A DNA stretch of 12,419 bases from an uncultured Lachnospiraceae bacterium (lineage in GTDB: Bacteria > Bacillota_A > Clostridia > Lachnospirales > Lachnospiraceae). The number at the start of each line of letters is the position of its first letter. Position 1 is the stretch's first letter. The DNA lies in assembly GCA_947564305.1 (NCBI GenBank), contig CANOBT010000155.1, positions 1 to 12,419 of the forward strand. The letters run 5' to 3'. Position numbers and translations under genes: made by a program. The notes beneath the pieces were generated by a model that saw nothing but the letters and a program-made list of their open reading frames with translations, was not told the DNA's origin and did no database searches. This document shows positions 12,410 to 12,419 of this stretch, in pieces.

Positions 12410-12419
12410 TATTGTTTGC

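Noticed and set aside
1..12419. CRISPR array, toxin-antitoxin pair or prophage genes
   Set aside because: No regularly spaced repeats, no cas-like proteins, no paired toxin-antitoxin ORFs and no phage structural proteins were seen.

Overview
The window reads as a chromosome segment from a Gram-positive (monoderm) Clostridia-type bacterium, most likely Lachnospiraceae. The reasons are strong AGGAGG ribosome-binding sites, tight ATGA and TGATG gene overlaps, moderate to low GC content, and a Tad/Flp pilus locus with inner-membrane components but no secretin (CpaC/RcpA) or TadD lipoprotein. Family assignments come from motifs read directly; no database search was possible.

The core (about 10680 down to 1463, all on the minus strand) is one long Tad/Flp-type pilus operon. 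In transcription order it holds a Flp-like pilin, a class A24 prepilin peptidase (TadV/CpaA), a CpaB/RcpC-like SAF-domain protein, a ParA/MinD-like TadZ/CpaE, the TadA/CpaF ATPase, TadB, TadC, two pseudopilin-like TadE-type proteins, a membrane-anchored Ser/Thr/Glu/Pro-rich stalk protein and a 589-residue secreted protein that is the best candidate for a surface or tip adhesin. The peptidase would process the pilin, and probably the pseudopilins. TadA powers assembly on the TadB/TadC platform, TadZ localises it, and the last two genes supply extracellular parts.

The control layer is the most interesting part. A good promoter (TTGCAA-17-TATAAT) lies about 200 bp before the pilin gene. Its predicted leader RNA has a 13-codon leader peptide with a well-placed SD, two hairpins and a complete intrinsic terminator just before the pilin SD, which is the layout of an attenuator or riboswitch. 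Further in, a candidate internal promoter precedes the stalk-protein gene and a second intrinsic terminator sits between the stalk and adhesin genes, so the last two genes may be made at a different ratio from the pilin machinery. The operon ends in a hairpin that carries a tRNA T-arm (a perfect box B).

Left flank (1-1440): a cold-shock-domain gene is coupled to an unannotated 29-codon membrane peptide and ends in a strong terminator. Beyond it a strong promoter, preceded by two exact 8-bp direct repeats 20 bp apart, reads through two very short ORFs into an unknown two-TM membrane protein.

Right flank (10760-12419): this is decayed accessory DNA. It has the 3' fragment of an unknown gene broken at a transposase fragment (with an intact IS4-superfamily YREK signature), a small lipoprotein gene out of frame at an A6 tract just after its start codon, and a frameshifted IS630-like transposase remnant. 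Together with the tRNA-like piece at the other end, this suggests the pilus locus sits in a transferred or rearranged region, but no intact integrase or att pair is visible.
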